Shown piece by piece: positions 1-11,193 of a stretch of DNA of 64,000 bases. Numbering within the stretch: the first letter of the stretch is position 1; the number at the start of each line of letters is the position of its first letter. Origin of the DNA: Dryobates pubescens (Eukaryota; Chordata; Aves; Piciformes; Picidae). Under the pieces are notes generated by a model, which was not told the origin of the DNA, ran no database searches, and saw only the letters and a program-made list of their open reading frames with translations. The stretch is from positions 8,678,955 through 8,742,954 of the forward strand of contig NC_071642.1 in NCBI RefSeq assembly GCF_014839835.1, written 5' to 3'. The translations under genes and the position numbers were made by a program.

Positions 1-298
1 TCCTGCTCATTTCCTTCTAACCTTTCATGCCAGGTAGGTGAAGATTTGTGCTGTGAGACTTCTCACCTTGGGAAAGGGAAAGAAGGTCTTAGCTCCGTGT
101 GCTGCCTTTGCCACCTGCACACAGTGACACTTGCCCCCTCCACAGGTGTGCCCTGAGTGCAGAGCAGGCTGTGAAGGAGCATTTGGAGGTCTCCAAAGGG
201 CAACAGAGGATGCACTCCAAATGGTTTCCTTGGTGTGTGCATAGATGATCAAGGATACAGCAATGAGAGAGTAGCCAGAGTTAATGCATGTGCAGGAC
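1..298. other. 3' flank of copy A
   Basis: Non-coding sequence downstream of the copy A poly(A) signal. It matches the flank of copy C (about 23390-23690, inverted) and, more weakly, that of copy D. No gene is seen. Confidence 0.6.
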
Positions 299-304
299 TT
301 TATT
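299..304 (-). terminator. Polyadenylation signal of copy A
   Basis: AATAAA on the minus strand, about 145 bases after the stop codon and inside a 3' UTR shared with copies B and C. Confidence 0.75.
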
Positions 305-447
305 GGAAAGTTATGGTCACAACTGAGCATCTGCATCATGGAGAAGGAAACTGCTGAAGGAGGAGGTGCCAGGGAGGATCAGCATTGAGGCTGGCTTGGT
401 GCAGCAGCGATGGAGCAGCTACACCTGGCCGAGGCAAGGGAAGGTTG

Positions 448-2551
448 TTAGACCTTGTTGTTGGCACGGCAGTAGAAAAGGTCCAGCAGGTGCAGGACAT
501 CGAGCCTGGTGCATGATCCCTGGTTGACAGTGTATTGGGGTCCTTGGAAAAGACAACCAAAAGAAAGGGGCCGTGAGGTAAGAGGGAAGATGGTGTGAAG
601 AGCTCTGTGCACTCCTTGGCTGCCCTTCACACCAGGCACGTTGCACTGTCGTGCCGGGTCACATGCAGCCATCCCAGCATTCCTTTGCTTGCACTCACCC
701 CGAACTTCATAAGTCTCATAGGTTGTGAGTCCTGTGCACATAGCGACCACCTCTGGTCCGTAAGACTGGAGGTTGAGGATAGGTCTCTTGATGACGTAGA
801 TGATGTCCTGTGCAGGTTGTCCTTTCACTCCCTGCAGCTACACATGAGATAACAGCATTCAGCAAGATCAGGGCCGCCATCCTTTCAAGGCTGTGCATAT
901 TCCTTGCTCTGAACTGCTCCTGAGTGCTTGCTTTGGAGGCAATTTCCAATCCCTTCTCCTACCTGAGGGCTTTGATACAACTTTACACCCCATGCAGTGA
1001 CCGAAATGGCTTTGGAAGTTAATGTGGGTTTCAAGCTCATGAAAGCAGCTGTGTGTCTGCCATGGGTTTCCTTTGCAGTACTCTACAAGGTCCCAGGGAA
1101 GTCCTCCTCTGGACTCTTACCCTGTTCTGTTCAGCCAGTCTGGGCAGAGCATCAAAGGTGGGCATCAGGCTCCTGTTCATGGTGGAAATGTAGCAAACTC
1201 TCTCGGAGGACACTTTGGTGGCAATCACGCCCTGCAAAACGAAGTGAGGGACAAGAAGGAGGGGTTGAGGGCCGCAGTAAAGAAGTTGGGAACAAAGCCT
1301 GGGTGAAAGAGGGAAGAATGTGGATAGTTTTTACCCCAGAAGCTGGACTGGAGATGCTAAGAGGAAAGAACCAAGTCCTGTAGGGTGTTCAGCTTGAGAG
1401 GAGCTGGTCTCCCAGTCCATTTCCTGAACCTGCCCCTTGCCACTCACCGTCCTGTAGTTCCAAATGGTTTTCCAGGACCCCTGGGGGCTCTTCTTCTCAA
1501 TGATGGCCACGCGCCATTGCCTGTTGAGGATCAGAACCTGGCTGCCCACAACAATGGTGGTTTGCTGGTTCAGGTTGGGGTTCTGGATATAGAAAACAAA
1601 ATTCCACAGCACTTTTAGACTTTCAAGTCACTTGATCCCTGTCTGCTGAAATGATGAAATGGGGAGAGAAGCAGGGAAACTCCTGAAGCAGGTTGGTTGC
1701 AAGTGCTGCCAGTTGGGAGGCTGAGCCCCTCCCAATCCGTACCTGAGGGTAGTCCTGCCCGGGGAACACCGGCTTTCCGGGGAACACATCCTGCCCGGGG
1801 AACACCTCCTGCCCGGTTTGCTGCCCAACCTAGAAAGATGCCAGAATTACCTGCTTAGAGTTGTGGCCTGGAAACAATTGTGACCCTCTTTCTCTCTGGT
1901 CTCTGTGGGAATCATTCTAGCTCCATTCCAGCTGCATTTGCCTCTCTCCCATTCTGCCATCATAGCAGAGAGAGAGGGAACTTTGCCATTGAGCTTTGCT
2001 GAGTTGTGCTTTTCCAGCTTCATACTAAAATCCCTTTGGCTAATAATGGGTGAGGGATTGAAACCCTCTCCCACCACAGCCTGTGGCTGGGTCACTCTAC
2101 TTACAAAAACTCCGAGGGCTGGAGCCAGGAAGAGGCCAAGGAGGACGGTAGTCACAATCTGAAAGAGAAACAGAAACCAGAAGTACAGCTGCAGCTCTGG
2201 CTGTCCAACCCAGCATGAGCATCCTGCAGCCTTTTTCCTGTCCTGATCTGATAGTGAACTGCTTTGGTTGTCTCTTGCTTTTGTACTGCAATTGCAAGAG
2301 TCACCTAAAGTGACTCTAGAGTAATGCAGAGCAGAGGCATGGGAGGTTGTTGTTTACAGAGCTGAACCTGAAGGCAGTGGGCAGGTTCATAGGGTGTGTG
2401 CTGCTCTCTCTGGAGGAGAATCATCTCCCCCAAGAATGCCTTTCTGGCAGAGACAGCCATAGGCACTTCTCAGAGATAAAGGCAATGCCTGGAGTCAAAA
2501 TTATAGTTCAGAAGGGGAAAAAAGGTCATCCATACTCACAGTGCACTTCAT
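448..2551 (-). CDS. GKN1: Gastrokine-like BRICHOS protein, copy A (7 exons, 210 aa)
   Basis: Coding exons on the minus strand are 2540-2551, 2105-2158, 1743-1829, 1448-1582, 1121-1231, 699-837 and 448-542. All introns are GT-AG and the joined frame is open to a TAA. The product has a signal peptide (MKCT, then IVTTVLLGLFLAPALG), a short stretch with three VFPG hexapeptides at about 28-48, and a BRICHOS domain at about 60-168. The domain has Asp123 in PTFDALP. Cys109, Cys167, Cys190 and Cys204 match the four cysteines of human GKN1. Gastrokines are secreted by gastric surface mucous cells and act in mucosal protection; that role is known for the family, not shown here. The GKN1-type start and the ANTXR1 linkage support the name. 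It could be a bird-specific paralog rather than the strict ortholog. The predicted protein is identical to copy C. Confidence 0.88.
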
Positions 2552-2606
2552 CTTGACTGCAGAGCTGGTGCTGGTGCAGGTGGATTGAAGGCTGTGAGCT
2601 GTCCAC

Positions 2607-2614
2607 CTTATATA
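2607..2614 (-). promoter_or_regulatory. TATA box of gastrokine copy A
   Basis: TATATAAG on the minus strand lies about 56 bases upstream of the ATG and is the same in copies A, B, C and D. A TATA-driven, tissue-restricted promoter fits a stomach mucous-cell gene. Confidence 0.75.
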
Positions 2615-2619
2615 GGTTG

Positions 2620-3115
2620 TGAGAGTGAGATGGGGAAGGATTAAGTGCTGAAATGAAATAATTCTGTAATTTGTATCCCTGCCTGGAGGTTGCTGATAAT
2701 TGTTTCCTGCTGTAACAACTCCATCAACATGGGGCCTGTGCTTCTGTAACTTTTGATCTGCAGACTTTGATACTGATCAGATAAGGATCCATTTGCAGGG
2801 AAAACTTAAACTGGAAAATTGGAAATCCACATCAATCTTCGGAGCAGACATAGGCTACATTTGAACAAACCCACAGAGGTCTTGCAGCAGACAAAGTAAA
2901 TAAGAGCCTTTGTACCTTCCAGAATCTCCTGCATGCTACTGCGTAATCACAGGGCCCCAAGACAGCATTGGCTCTGAGAGTGGCTTTACCCTAAAGAGGC
3001 TGTGCAGGCTGAAACATTAGCGATCTGGGCCAGGCTCTGGAGGTCTCTTGGTTAGTATAGGTGGCACCAGACACAGTTTTCCCCCTGTCCCAGCTTATAT
3101 TCTGTGGTGCTGTAG
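2620..3115. repeat. Upstream flank of copy A shared by all gastrokine copies
   Basis: Duplicated 5' flank. Matching sequence lies upstream of B (13370-13870), C (20750-21250, inverted) and partly D (35135-35800). The distal part (about 2955-3115) recurs without a gene at 7565-7690, which marks a broken-off copy. Confidence 0.7.
2779..2784 (+). promoter_or_regulatory. GATA-type site upstream of copy A
   Basis: AGATAA (in the context CAGATAAGG) lies about 165 bases upstream of the TATA box. It is kept at the same place in copies B (13527-13532), C (21087-21092, reverse) and D (35633-35638, reverse). GATA factors are known regulators of gastric genes, so a functional site is plausible; binding is inferred. 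Confidence 0.4.
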
Positions 3116-3425
3116 GTGGGCTCAGATGTCTTTGATCATGGACTGTGGCATGTTGGTCTGGACCCTTTGAGATCGGCCCTCATGTTGCGAGACAGTTGGG
3201 GCCAGCAGGGTGGCACTGCGGGAGGGGGCAGGCAGCATGGATGAGCAGAGCGGCAGCAGCATCCCCTTGGCTCAGCTCGAAAGGAGCGAGCGGTGCCAAC
3301 TCTTCTTGGTGACGGCTTTCTAGAGTTACGAGACAGTCCTTTGTACAGGACACTCACAGGTAGTCCCAACTCTGAATCATGGGCATGAATGGTGCTCTGA
3401 ATGTCCCTGGCACATACAGGGCTGC
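3115..3425. other. Arm-A-specific segment, function unknown
   Basis: This CpG-bearing sequence sits where copies B and C carry the 51-bp minisatellite seed. It is open on the minus strand over about 127 codons, but no known protein is recognised and the other arms lack it. It may be an insertion or the original sequence of this position. Confidence 0.4.
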
Positions 3426-3757
3426 AGAGCAGCCACAGACGGCTCCTCTTCTCCCTCGACAGTGGGTTCAGGCAGGATGAGACTGGGCGCTGTTCCTGCT
3501 TTCGTGAGCTGGCACACATGGTAGTGCCTCGTCCTCTCCTGCTCTGTAGGAGATGTTTGAACTGCCGACATTTGGCTTAGTCCCTTCCCTGTCTGGACTA
3601 AAGGCTTACCCTCGGGGGTCCAGTCCTCTTTTAGGCAGGGCAGGCTCTCATCCGACTGGTGGGGCTGGCAAATGCAACACTGGCCATCCAAAGCCGCCAG
3701 CAAAGGGCCCTCCTTTGCAGATTGCCGGGTAAACTGAGGCTTGGCAGCCCTTCCCAG
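3425..3757 (-). other. Unassigned open segment, arm A
   Basis: The minus strand stays open over about 88 codons containing CQPHQSDESLPCLKEDW. An inverted counterpart with the same frame lies at 20360-20665. About 14 of 88 residues differ between the two, and replacement changes are at least as common as silent ones, so protein constraint is not evident. No family is recognised. It may be part of an old element carried inside the duplication. Confidence 0.35.
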
Positions 3758-4309
3758 TGTGGTAGTGAAAAAGTTCAATCCTCCACCACAATAAAGCACA
3801 GTTAACTCAGTCAGGGAAGCAGATGAAAAAGGCTGTATTTTACAAGCAGAATGACATGCAATGAATATGTACACAATGTACAGCATTTACAGTATATACA
3901 AAAATATACAGGAAAGAACGTGACACAGAAAACTCCCTCTGGAGGAGAATCCCCTCCAGGTTCCCCCAAAAAACCTTTCCTCCCTTCCTCCCCTTTTCCC
4001 AAAAAGGATTAAAGAGAAAAAATGGATATTAAGGGAAATTTTGGTAGTTCAAAGCAGATATTAAGGGGGGAAAAAAAAAGTTAGTTTCTTATCTCATTAG
4101 TCCAAGGTCAGCACAGCCAAGAACACAAGAAGCAAGCAGCTGCACAGGCAGACACAGCTGAACAGACTGAACTGAGACTAAATCCTTTAAGTTACATTTC
4201 TACTGATCTTCATTTAGAATTATCTTTGTTTTCCTTTTTACACCAAAACATTCAGCTAGAGAATTCAGTAGCTGTCCTTTCCTTAAAGGCACAGCCGAAA
4301 ACTGTCACA
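3758..4309. mobile_element. Solo LTR, family 2 (endogenous-retrovirus type)
   Basis: About 552 bases, beginning TGTGGTAGTG and ending CTGTCACA. It is closely related to the LTR at 16108-16657, which has a clean 5-bp target duplication. No matching target repeat flanks this copy. It lies exactly at the junction where arm C instead has a family-1 LTR. No internal viral region is present. Confidence 0.7.
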
Positions 4310-5160
4310 CCTGGGCTGTTGGCTTCCCTTTGTACTGCAGAGGCCTCTAGTATGCTTGCAAGAGACTGAGAAGGCTTGCTAGCAATGAGCTTAGCAGCAA
4401 GGGCTTAAGCACAAAGAGCAAAGAGCTTATGAAGCTCAGGCAAAGAGAGAGATTGATAGCAAGAGGGAGTCACTTGTTTACAACTTGGGTAATACTTAGA
4501 AGTTTCTCGAGGCTGGATTTGGCCAGTGAGCAATCTTGTCAACAAACAGCTTTAGCTTATAGAAAGCATGAAGCTAGAATGATGCTCTCACTTGGCAGTA
4601 GCACGAGCTTCCTGTACGGTGGGTGCATGTTGCTGTTTGCCCCCTAGAAGGCAGGTTGGGTTGTTTCTGCCATCTGAATGGTGCCTGGGGTCCTTGTGCC
4701 CCTCAGCTCTGGGCTGAGCACCCACTCCAGAAAGGAGGGTGGAAGGCAGAGTGTGGCCAAATATGTTGGGACAAGTTTTGCAGTATTTGGGGCATAATTC
4801 TGGGCATCTGGTGCCCTCACCACAGGCATGTGGAACATGACTATGTGCAAGTCTGGACTTCAGACCACATTGTCTTCAAGTTGCTTACGCAGTAGGTGAA
4901 GTACCACTGGCTCATGGTGTTGACTAACAATTGGTTATGGCCACATGTGGACTCAGAGTGGGAAATCATGCAGGACGACTTCTTTAGATACTCAAATTGG
5001 ATTTTGGAAGAAGATGAGTTTAGCAGCTTGTCTTTGGAATTGCAGGAGAAGAGAGAGAGAAATGACTGAAAGCTGTGATGAAGGAGAAGAGTTTTGTCTT
5101 TTCTGGGTTACACAGTCCTACGAATGTTCTTCCCCAAAGGGTCATCAGGAATAACTAACT
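4310..5160 (-). repeat. Module M, arm A
   Basis: Inverted counterpart of 18950-19803, with very high similarity. A second, shorter copy lies at about 6930-7270. A reading frame of about 65 codons on the minus strand (4644-4850, containing PPSFLEWVLSPEL) is kept in all three, but it is short, matches no known family, and may simply reflect recent copying. Confidence 0.6.
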
Positions 5161-6720
5161 GCAGTAGTGCACAGACAGTCCATTAAGCTTAACCTTCAAA
5201 TGTGTACATTAAGAAGCTGGATTGTGAAGAAAAGGAAAAACTGATTAGACTGGGACTGAGAAAATAAAAGAACAAAGAACCTGAAGTCTTTCCATCTTAA
5301 TGTTGGAAATGTACCAGGAAATGTATCAGGAAATGTCACTTCAACGTTGTCTTTCGACAGGTCTACTACAGGCAGGTCTTGGTGCAATCTTTTTAGATGA
5401 ATCCACGTTGCTCACTAGGCTGTGAATCCCCAGATTGTGCTGTAGCAGGACCTGTGCTACCTTAGTATGGGATGTGCATGAAGAGCCAGGCGTGACTCAG
5501 AGAATTTTGCACTAACAGTTTAGAATTTGCCCTGCAACCGCCTCTTGCTGCTGCAAATTCCCATGTTCACAGCCCTGCACCTGGGGTCTCCCACATCTCA
5601 TGTTGGTTCTCCAATGCTCCCATCAGGTATCTGTGCCATGACCTTCTAGAATGTGCACAGGCAATTGACTTCCACCTGAGCTGTGGCTGAGGGAACGTTG
5701 CCCTTTCTCCATTTCAGACGTGCGCCTCAGCCTTGTAGCAGAGCCCTTCTCCATTCCACGTTTGCGTAGGCAGGTGGAGTAAAGTCACTGCCAAAAGTGC
5801 AATTTCACCCTTGCAGTCCTGACCCATTTGGCATCAATCAGCAAGAGCTTGCTAGGAACAAAGACATGCACAAAGTGATTTTAGAATGCTTCAGTTCAAA
5901 CCACTGTATGCATTAGAGATCTGGTAATGGATGTGTACTCTTTGTATGCACTCTTATCCCAGCCTTCAGTCTCCCCAAGGGTTTGCCTTGCTGGCACGTG
6001 CCCTGTGCTCACAGGATGGTGACGAGTTTCCTGGGGAAGTGCTCTGATAAGAGGAGGCTTTGATAGCAGCCTGATTGAATCCATGGCACCCAAGAAAATG
6101 AAAGCAAACTTGTCGTGGTAAGATTTATGTCTTCTGCAGTAACTTTTCAGTAAAACAAAAGTAAAAAGCAGAGCCAGAGAACAGCTGCCTCATACCATCT
6201 GTGGTGATGCTTGGTGCCTGCATGGCAAAGGACTCAGCCTAATATTATATCTAACAGTCTGTGATTCTGTGCTTCTGTGATCCTGTGATCTATATTTGAT
6301 CCCTCTGTGAGATCAATGGAGGTGGGAATCTTGCTGTGTTAAAGGTATGAAATCATTCCCCAGAATTACGAGCTTGGTTCTAAACCCCAGTTCCTGAGTT
6401 CCTTTGTAACTTCAGCTCAGTTTCAGCATTTCTGAGAGTGAATTTGACCTCCCTCCCGAAATGAAAGCTCTTAGGTCAGATTATGTCCTAAGGCCCTGAG
6501 CTTCAACCTCAGAATGCTCTAGTGACCGAGGCCCAAGCACAGCACAGGTGTCCCCATTCTGAGGACCTTGGGACTGACCAGAATGCAAACCCTGTCATCC
6601 CCTTGGGAGTCTGTGCAGTGCGATCAGCTCTTCAGACAGCACTTGTTAAGGCCTTGAAGACAGGAAGCGGCAGGAGTCCTGAAACCTCTCGGTCATTAGT
6701 AACAACAGTCTAGAAACACA
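5160..6720 (-). repeat. Block X, arm A
   Basis: Inverted counterpart of 17395-18950 and a diverged relative of 29945-31870. In the last of these, the region facing 5920-5960 holds a TATA box and a four-codon ATG exon; the TATA box and ATG are not kept here. No intact gene is seen. It is probably the remains of a second gastrokine-type locus duplicated together with copy A. Confidence 0.6.
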
Positions 6721-6925
6721 AGTAACTTGATGCAGGGGAACATGGAAACAGCAGGGATGAAACACAGCTTGTTACAGGGAACAGTAGGATCTTCTGCAGT
6801 TTGGTCTGCAGCAGATGTGAGGCAAAATCATGAGCACAAATACCCAGCAGGAGGGAGCAGAGCTGCATGGAATGAAGGATTCAGATCTGCTGAGTGCACT
6901 TTTCATAGGATATAGCATGCAGGCA
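6720..6925 (-). repeat. Fragment of module Z
   Basis: Matches 25030-25225 inverted, and 41395-41500 inverted. It is joined directly to block X here, unlike in the other arms, so it marks a rearrangement point. Confidence 0.55.
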
Positions 6926-7270
6926 GAGAGCTTGGTAGCAAAGAGTGAGTAAGTTGTTTAAAAGTTGGGGTAATACTTGTAAGTTTTTGAGACTGGACAT
7001 GCCAATGGACAATCTCTTAAACAGGTAGCTTTAGCCTCTAGAAAGCCTGACACTAGAATGATGCCCTTACTTGGCACGAGCACGAGCATCCCGTACGGTG
7101 GGTACATGTTGCTGTTTACCCCTTAGAAGGCAGCTGAGGTTGTTTGTGCCACCTGGCTGGTGCCCTGTGCCTTTGTGCCCCTCAGTTCTGGGCTGAGTAC
7201 CCACTCCATAAAGGAGGGTGGAAGGGGGAATATGGTCAAACATGTTGGGACAAGTTTCCTGTATTTCTCA
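6925..7270 (-). repeat. Second copy of module M
   Basis: Shorter, more diverged copy of 4430-4800 in the same direction. It ends abruptly at about 7270, where sequence from the opposite arm orientation begins. Confidence 0.6.
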
Positions 7271-7690
7271 CTGAAGCTGGAGGGGCAGAAATGTGTGAGG
7301 CTGCTCCCGCCCAGGGCACTGAGGAGCCTCAGCCCCGACCCCTGCCTCTGCCACCTAAGCAGCCTTTCCCCACCCATTTTCCTGCCACTTCCTCCTCTTG
7401 CCCTCATGCACCCAGCGCTGCCTCAGCTCTGCCTTGCTGCTGCCACTGCCCCCTGCTCTATGCTCACAGCACCAGGCTCCTGCATTCTATCAGCCGTAGG
7501 GGGAACTCCTCCACTCACAGCACCAAACCTCACACAAAACCCAGGCCCTCAAGAACCTCGCTAGCACAGTGAGCACCTCTGTCTTTGCAGCACCACAGAA
7601 AATAAACTGAGGCAAGATGAAAACAGTGTCTGGTGCCACCTAAATAACCAAGAGAGCTCCAGAGACTGGTCCAGATCTGTAATGTGCCAG
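7270..7690 (+). repeat. Orphan upstream flank with single minisatellite unit
   Basis: Plus-sense copy of the region that precedes copies C and D. It contains one unit of the 51-bp repeat (about 7455-7505) and the shared distal flank (7565-7690), but no gastrokine gene follows. Confidence 0.6.
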
Positions 7691-8400
7691 CCTTGTCCTG
7701 GAAGAGGCATTAACAAGCCAGCGAAACCTGTTTGGCCACTGCCCTTTCTCCTTCCTCCTGGTTGCAGGGTCCAGGGTTGAAGTTGAAGAGCCAATAGGCA
7801 GGTGCCTTTGAGGCTGCCTGAAGGGGGTGGAAGCTGGACCCCGAGCCTCACATTTCAGAGAGGCAACTGCACGTGTCAGAGGCTATGAGAGACGGCGTGT
7901 GCAGTTTTGCCCACCAGACAGCATTTTGAACTGATTGGTGGGATTTGAATAGCTACTGTGCCACTGGGCCCTTCAGTTTCCAAAAAGGGAATTTATAGGG
8001 GAAGATTTCAGAACCCACAGTTCTTTTCTCTTCTTCTCTCCCTCTCTCTTCTTCCCCCACCCCCGTTCATTAATGGGATTCAAGGTCGTGACAAGCACCT
8101 ACTTCGTGCTCCTGTCTTCAGGGCAATTAGCTTCTTTTGTCCTGGCAGCATAGTGTTTGAGTCATGTATCTCTCTACCACAGCAGCATGCTGTCTCTCTC
8201 ACTTCCTCTAATTTTGGATGCTGCCTTTTGGATTATTCCTGCCCTTTGGATTAGAAATATGAACTCAGAGCATTGCTTCATCCAGCAAAGGTTTTAGTTA
8301 CCGGCTCGGGGGTTCATGAGTAACTTGTGCTAACTTACCTGGTTATTTCTAAGGTTAGCTGTTGGTTAGCTCTGAGGTGGTCTGTCTTGCCACACAGGCA
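7690..8400. other. No recognised feature
   Basis: Apparently single-copy sequence in this window, with a pyrimidine-rich run at about 8028-8070. No gene or repeat family is recognised. Confidence 0.5.
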
Positions 8401-8401
8401 G

Positions 8402-9390
8402 CATTGCTGTTTGGTTCTGGACCCCTCAGTTTAGGAAGGACATCGGGGCACTTGAACGTGTCCAGAGAAGAGCAACAAGGTGGTGAGAGGCCTTGAGAAC
8501 AGCCCTGTGAGGAGAGGCTGAGGGAGCTGGGGTTGTTTAGCCTGGAGAAGAGGAGGCTCAGGGGTGACCTCATTGCTCTCTACAACTACCTGAAAGGTGG
8601 TTGTAGCCAGGAAGGGGTTGGTCTCTTCTCTCTAGCAACCAGCACCAGAACAAGGGGACACAGTCTCAAGCTGCACCAGGGGAAGTTGAGGCTTGAGGTG
8701 AGGAGAAAGTTCTTCATGGAGAGAGTCATTCGTCATTGGAATGGGCTGCCCAGGGAAGTGGTGGAGTCACCGTCTGTTGTAGTTTGAGCTGGGTGCCCCC
8801 CTGGTGCATTCACTTCCTGTGTCCAGAAGTCCAGCCCAGAGGGATGGACACAGGAAATTGTGTATTTCCTACCATAATTCTTTGCACCACTATAAGATCC
8901 AGTGCGGAGTCTGGCACTTCCTCTTTCCTTCCCTCTCCGAGACTTGGTAACTGGGGGAGAGATCTCCCGGCCATGGGCCTGATTGGGCCCAAGGCCACAG
9001 GGGGATGGGCAGTCTCAGGCCTGGCCAGCTGAGACTAGCCCAGCAGAGGGAGGGGGAAGAAGGAGCCCTGGGGGTTTTGCATGCACCCTCAGGTGGGGAT
9101 GGGATCTTTCTTTGTCACTGCGCTTTGGGTTTTCTGTAACATTCACTGCTTTCTATTTAAACTTTCATCACTTTTTGCAATCCGTTCGCCTGAGTCGTTA
9201 TTTCTGCCTGTGGTGGGGAGGGGATCTGCCCTAACCCATTACACCGTCCCTGGAGATGTTCAAGAGGGGATTGGATGTGGCACTTGGTGCCATGGTCTAG
9301 TCATGAGGTCTGTGGCGACAGGTTGGACTCGATGATCTTTGAGGTCTCTTCCAACCTTGGTGATACTGTGAGACTGTGTGATAGTGTTTT
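8402..9390 (+). mobile_element. CR1 LINE 3' fragment split by an LTR
   Basis: CR1 3' end (8402-8774) showing the usual run from the GAGGAGAGGCTGAGGGAGCT stretch towards the tail. It resumes at 9244-9390 and ends with the typical GATGATCTTTGAGGTCTCTT segment. The interruption is the LTR at 8775-9243. It is a truncated, non-coding copy. Confidence 0.9.
8775..9243 (+). mobile_element. Solo LTR, family 1, nested in CR1
   Basis: 469 bases, TGTTGTAG to CATTACA, flanked by the 5-bp target duplication CCGTC (8770-8774 and 9244-9248). Its interior is related to the LTRs at 19806-20352 and 25942-26412. The 5-bp target repeat fits an ERV1- or ERVL-type integrase. No internal region is present, so it is a relic of LTR-LTR recombination, and it is younger than the CR1 it entered. 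Confidence 0.85.
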
Positions 9391-9664
9391 GTGTGTATAA
9401 AAACTTTCCAGTTCGTTCCTCTGTATTCCAAGTTCTGCTATTTCTAGACTGTTATTGCACTGTTTCTTATCATCCTATTGTGTGTAATTAACCTATCATC
9501 GACCGGGCAAATGAAAACAAATTGGCTCAGAAAAATATTTCTGATATTTAATAAATCATATTCACATTTTATCATATTTTCAGCTTATCAATTTGATCAA
9601 AACCATATCAAATGGTGCAGTGAAGAGCACAGTGCCCAATTGTGGAAAATACATAGAAAATATT
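9390..9664. other. AT-rich spacer
   Basis: AT-rich sequence between two CR1 fragments. No gene is seen. Confidence 0.5.
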
Positions 9665-10118
9665 ACATAGAATAAAGCAGGTTGGAAGAGACCTTCAACA
9701 TCATCGAGTCCAACCCATCAACCAATCCAACCCACCTAATCAACTAACCCATGGCACCAAGCACCCCATCAGGTCTCCTCCTGAACACCTCCAGTGATGG
9801 TGACTCCACCACCTCCCCGGGCAGCCCATTCCGATGGGCAATCACTCTCTCTGTATAGAACTTCTTCCTCACATCCAACCTAAACCTCCCCTGGTGAGAC
9901 TGTGTCCTCTCGTTCTGGTGCTGGCTGCCTGGGAGAAGAGACCAACATCTGCCTGTCTACAACTTCCCTTCTGGTAGTTGTAGAGAGCAATAAGATCACC
10001 CCTGAGTCTCCTCTTCTCCAGGCTAAGCAACCCCAGCTCCCTCAGTCTGTCCTCATAGGGCTTGTGTTCCAAATCCCTCATCAACTTCGTTGCCCTTCTC
10101 TGGACTCGTTCCAGTAAG
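9665..10118 (-). mobile_element. CR1 LINE 3' fragment
   Basis: Reverse-oriented CR1 3' end starting with the GGTTGGAAGAGACC tail complement and running back to TCTGGACTCGTTCCAG. It is truncated at its 5' end. Confidence 0.9.
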
Positions 10119-10730
10119 GTTTTACACAAATTAGTCTATAAATTAACAGTCTCAGACTTGGAATGGGCAAAACAAAATTGTACAAATGCAGAGAATGTTG
10201 CTGGTAAAGTAGCTGACACTGATAGCTTCCCCAGCACAATATTGGGAGCCTCCATTATCCAGGGGCTACCTGAATTTAGTAATTATGAGGAAAAAAAGCC
10301 GTATTTTCAAGGCTTGGAAAAGGAGCTAGAAAGGTTGGAGGCAAAGCATATGGAACCTGCGGATTTATTTGAGCTGCAAATCAGGAAGTCTAGTGCTGCT
10401 ATTAGAGCAATCGCAGAACTGAGTGCTGGTTCTAATCCCAGCTCATCCAAAAGCTCAAGTGGATGCTCTTGCAGACTGTGCAGCCCCTGGGTGGTCCACT
10501 TCACCAGATCTCAGTCCCTGGCACCACTTTTGTACAAACAGCCTGAACTACAATCCCATGAACAGGACTTTGAAGGGACAGACTCCAAAACGGTGTCTTT
10601 TGTGGGGGCACAACAGTTTAAGCAGCTTACAGTTCAAAGCACATTGCCTTTGTCCTTAGCTCAAGACACAGCACGGCCGAGCCTTGCCGTGGCGTACGTC
10701 TTTAAAGATAAAGCCAGCTGCTATCATCCT
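10119..10730 (+). other. Unassigned open segment, possible retrocopy fragment
   Basis: From about 10119 the plus strand stays open to the stop at about 10781. It reads as a hydrophilic, partly helical protein fragment rich in Glu and Lys, with stretches such as KELERLEAKHMEPADLFELQ. The frame begins inside the adjacent CR1, so it has no start of its own. Composition and continuity look more protein-like than the usual shadow frames. No family is recognised. It may be a processed copy of a host gene or part of an old element. It ends where the copy B duplication unit begins. Confidence 0.35.
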
Positions 10731-11044
10731 TTCAGGATGCCATTTCTTTGCATCCTAATCCTTTCTTTCTCCCTTTCATGACAGATGGAAAAAATTGTGC
10801 TAGGAGTCCTATTTCCCTGGAAAGGGGAAGGAACTTATTAGGTCCTCGTGGTGCCTTTGTCACATGCACACAGTGAGACTGAACCCTGGGCTGTACCCTG
10901 GTTGTATACCACACGGTGAGAAGAGCATCAGGAGAGCTCCACAGGGGTAAAAGAGATACAGTCCTAATGGTTTCCTTGGTGTGTGCATAGATGATCAAGG
11001 ATACAGCAATGAGAGAGTAGCCAGAGTTAATGCATGTGCAGGAC

Positions 11045-11050
11045 TTTATT
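11045..11050 (-). terminator. Polyadenylation signal of copy B
   Basis: AATAAA on the minus strand in the shared 3' UTR. Confidence 0.75.
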
Positions 11051-11193
11051 GGAAAGGTATGGTCACAACTGAGCATCTGCATCATGGAGAAGGAAACTGC
11101 TGAAGGAGGAGATGCCAGGGAGGATCAGCATTGAGGCTGGCTTGGTGCAGCAGCGATGGAGCAGCTGCAGCTGGCCGAGGCAAGGGAAGGTTT

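Noticed and set aside
448-828. Single-exon 126-residue protein
   Set aside because: It is exon 6, the intron and exon 7 of copy A read through. The exon boundaries and the match to D show the intron is removed.
595-852. Antisense small proteins over the gastrokine exons (repeated in B and C)
   Set aside because: These are shadow frames of the real exons on the opposite strand; their repetition only reflects the gene duplication.
5196-5387. Small protein kept in blocks X of arms A and C
   Set aside because: The frame is kept in two recent copies only; the older copy in arm D does not keep it, so conservation is explained by recency.
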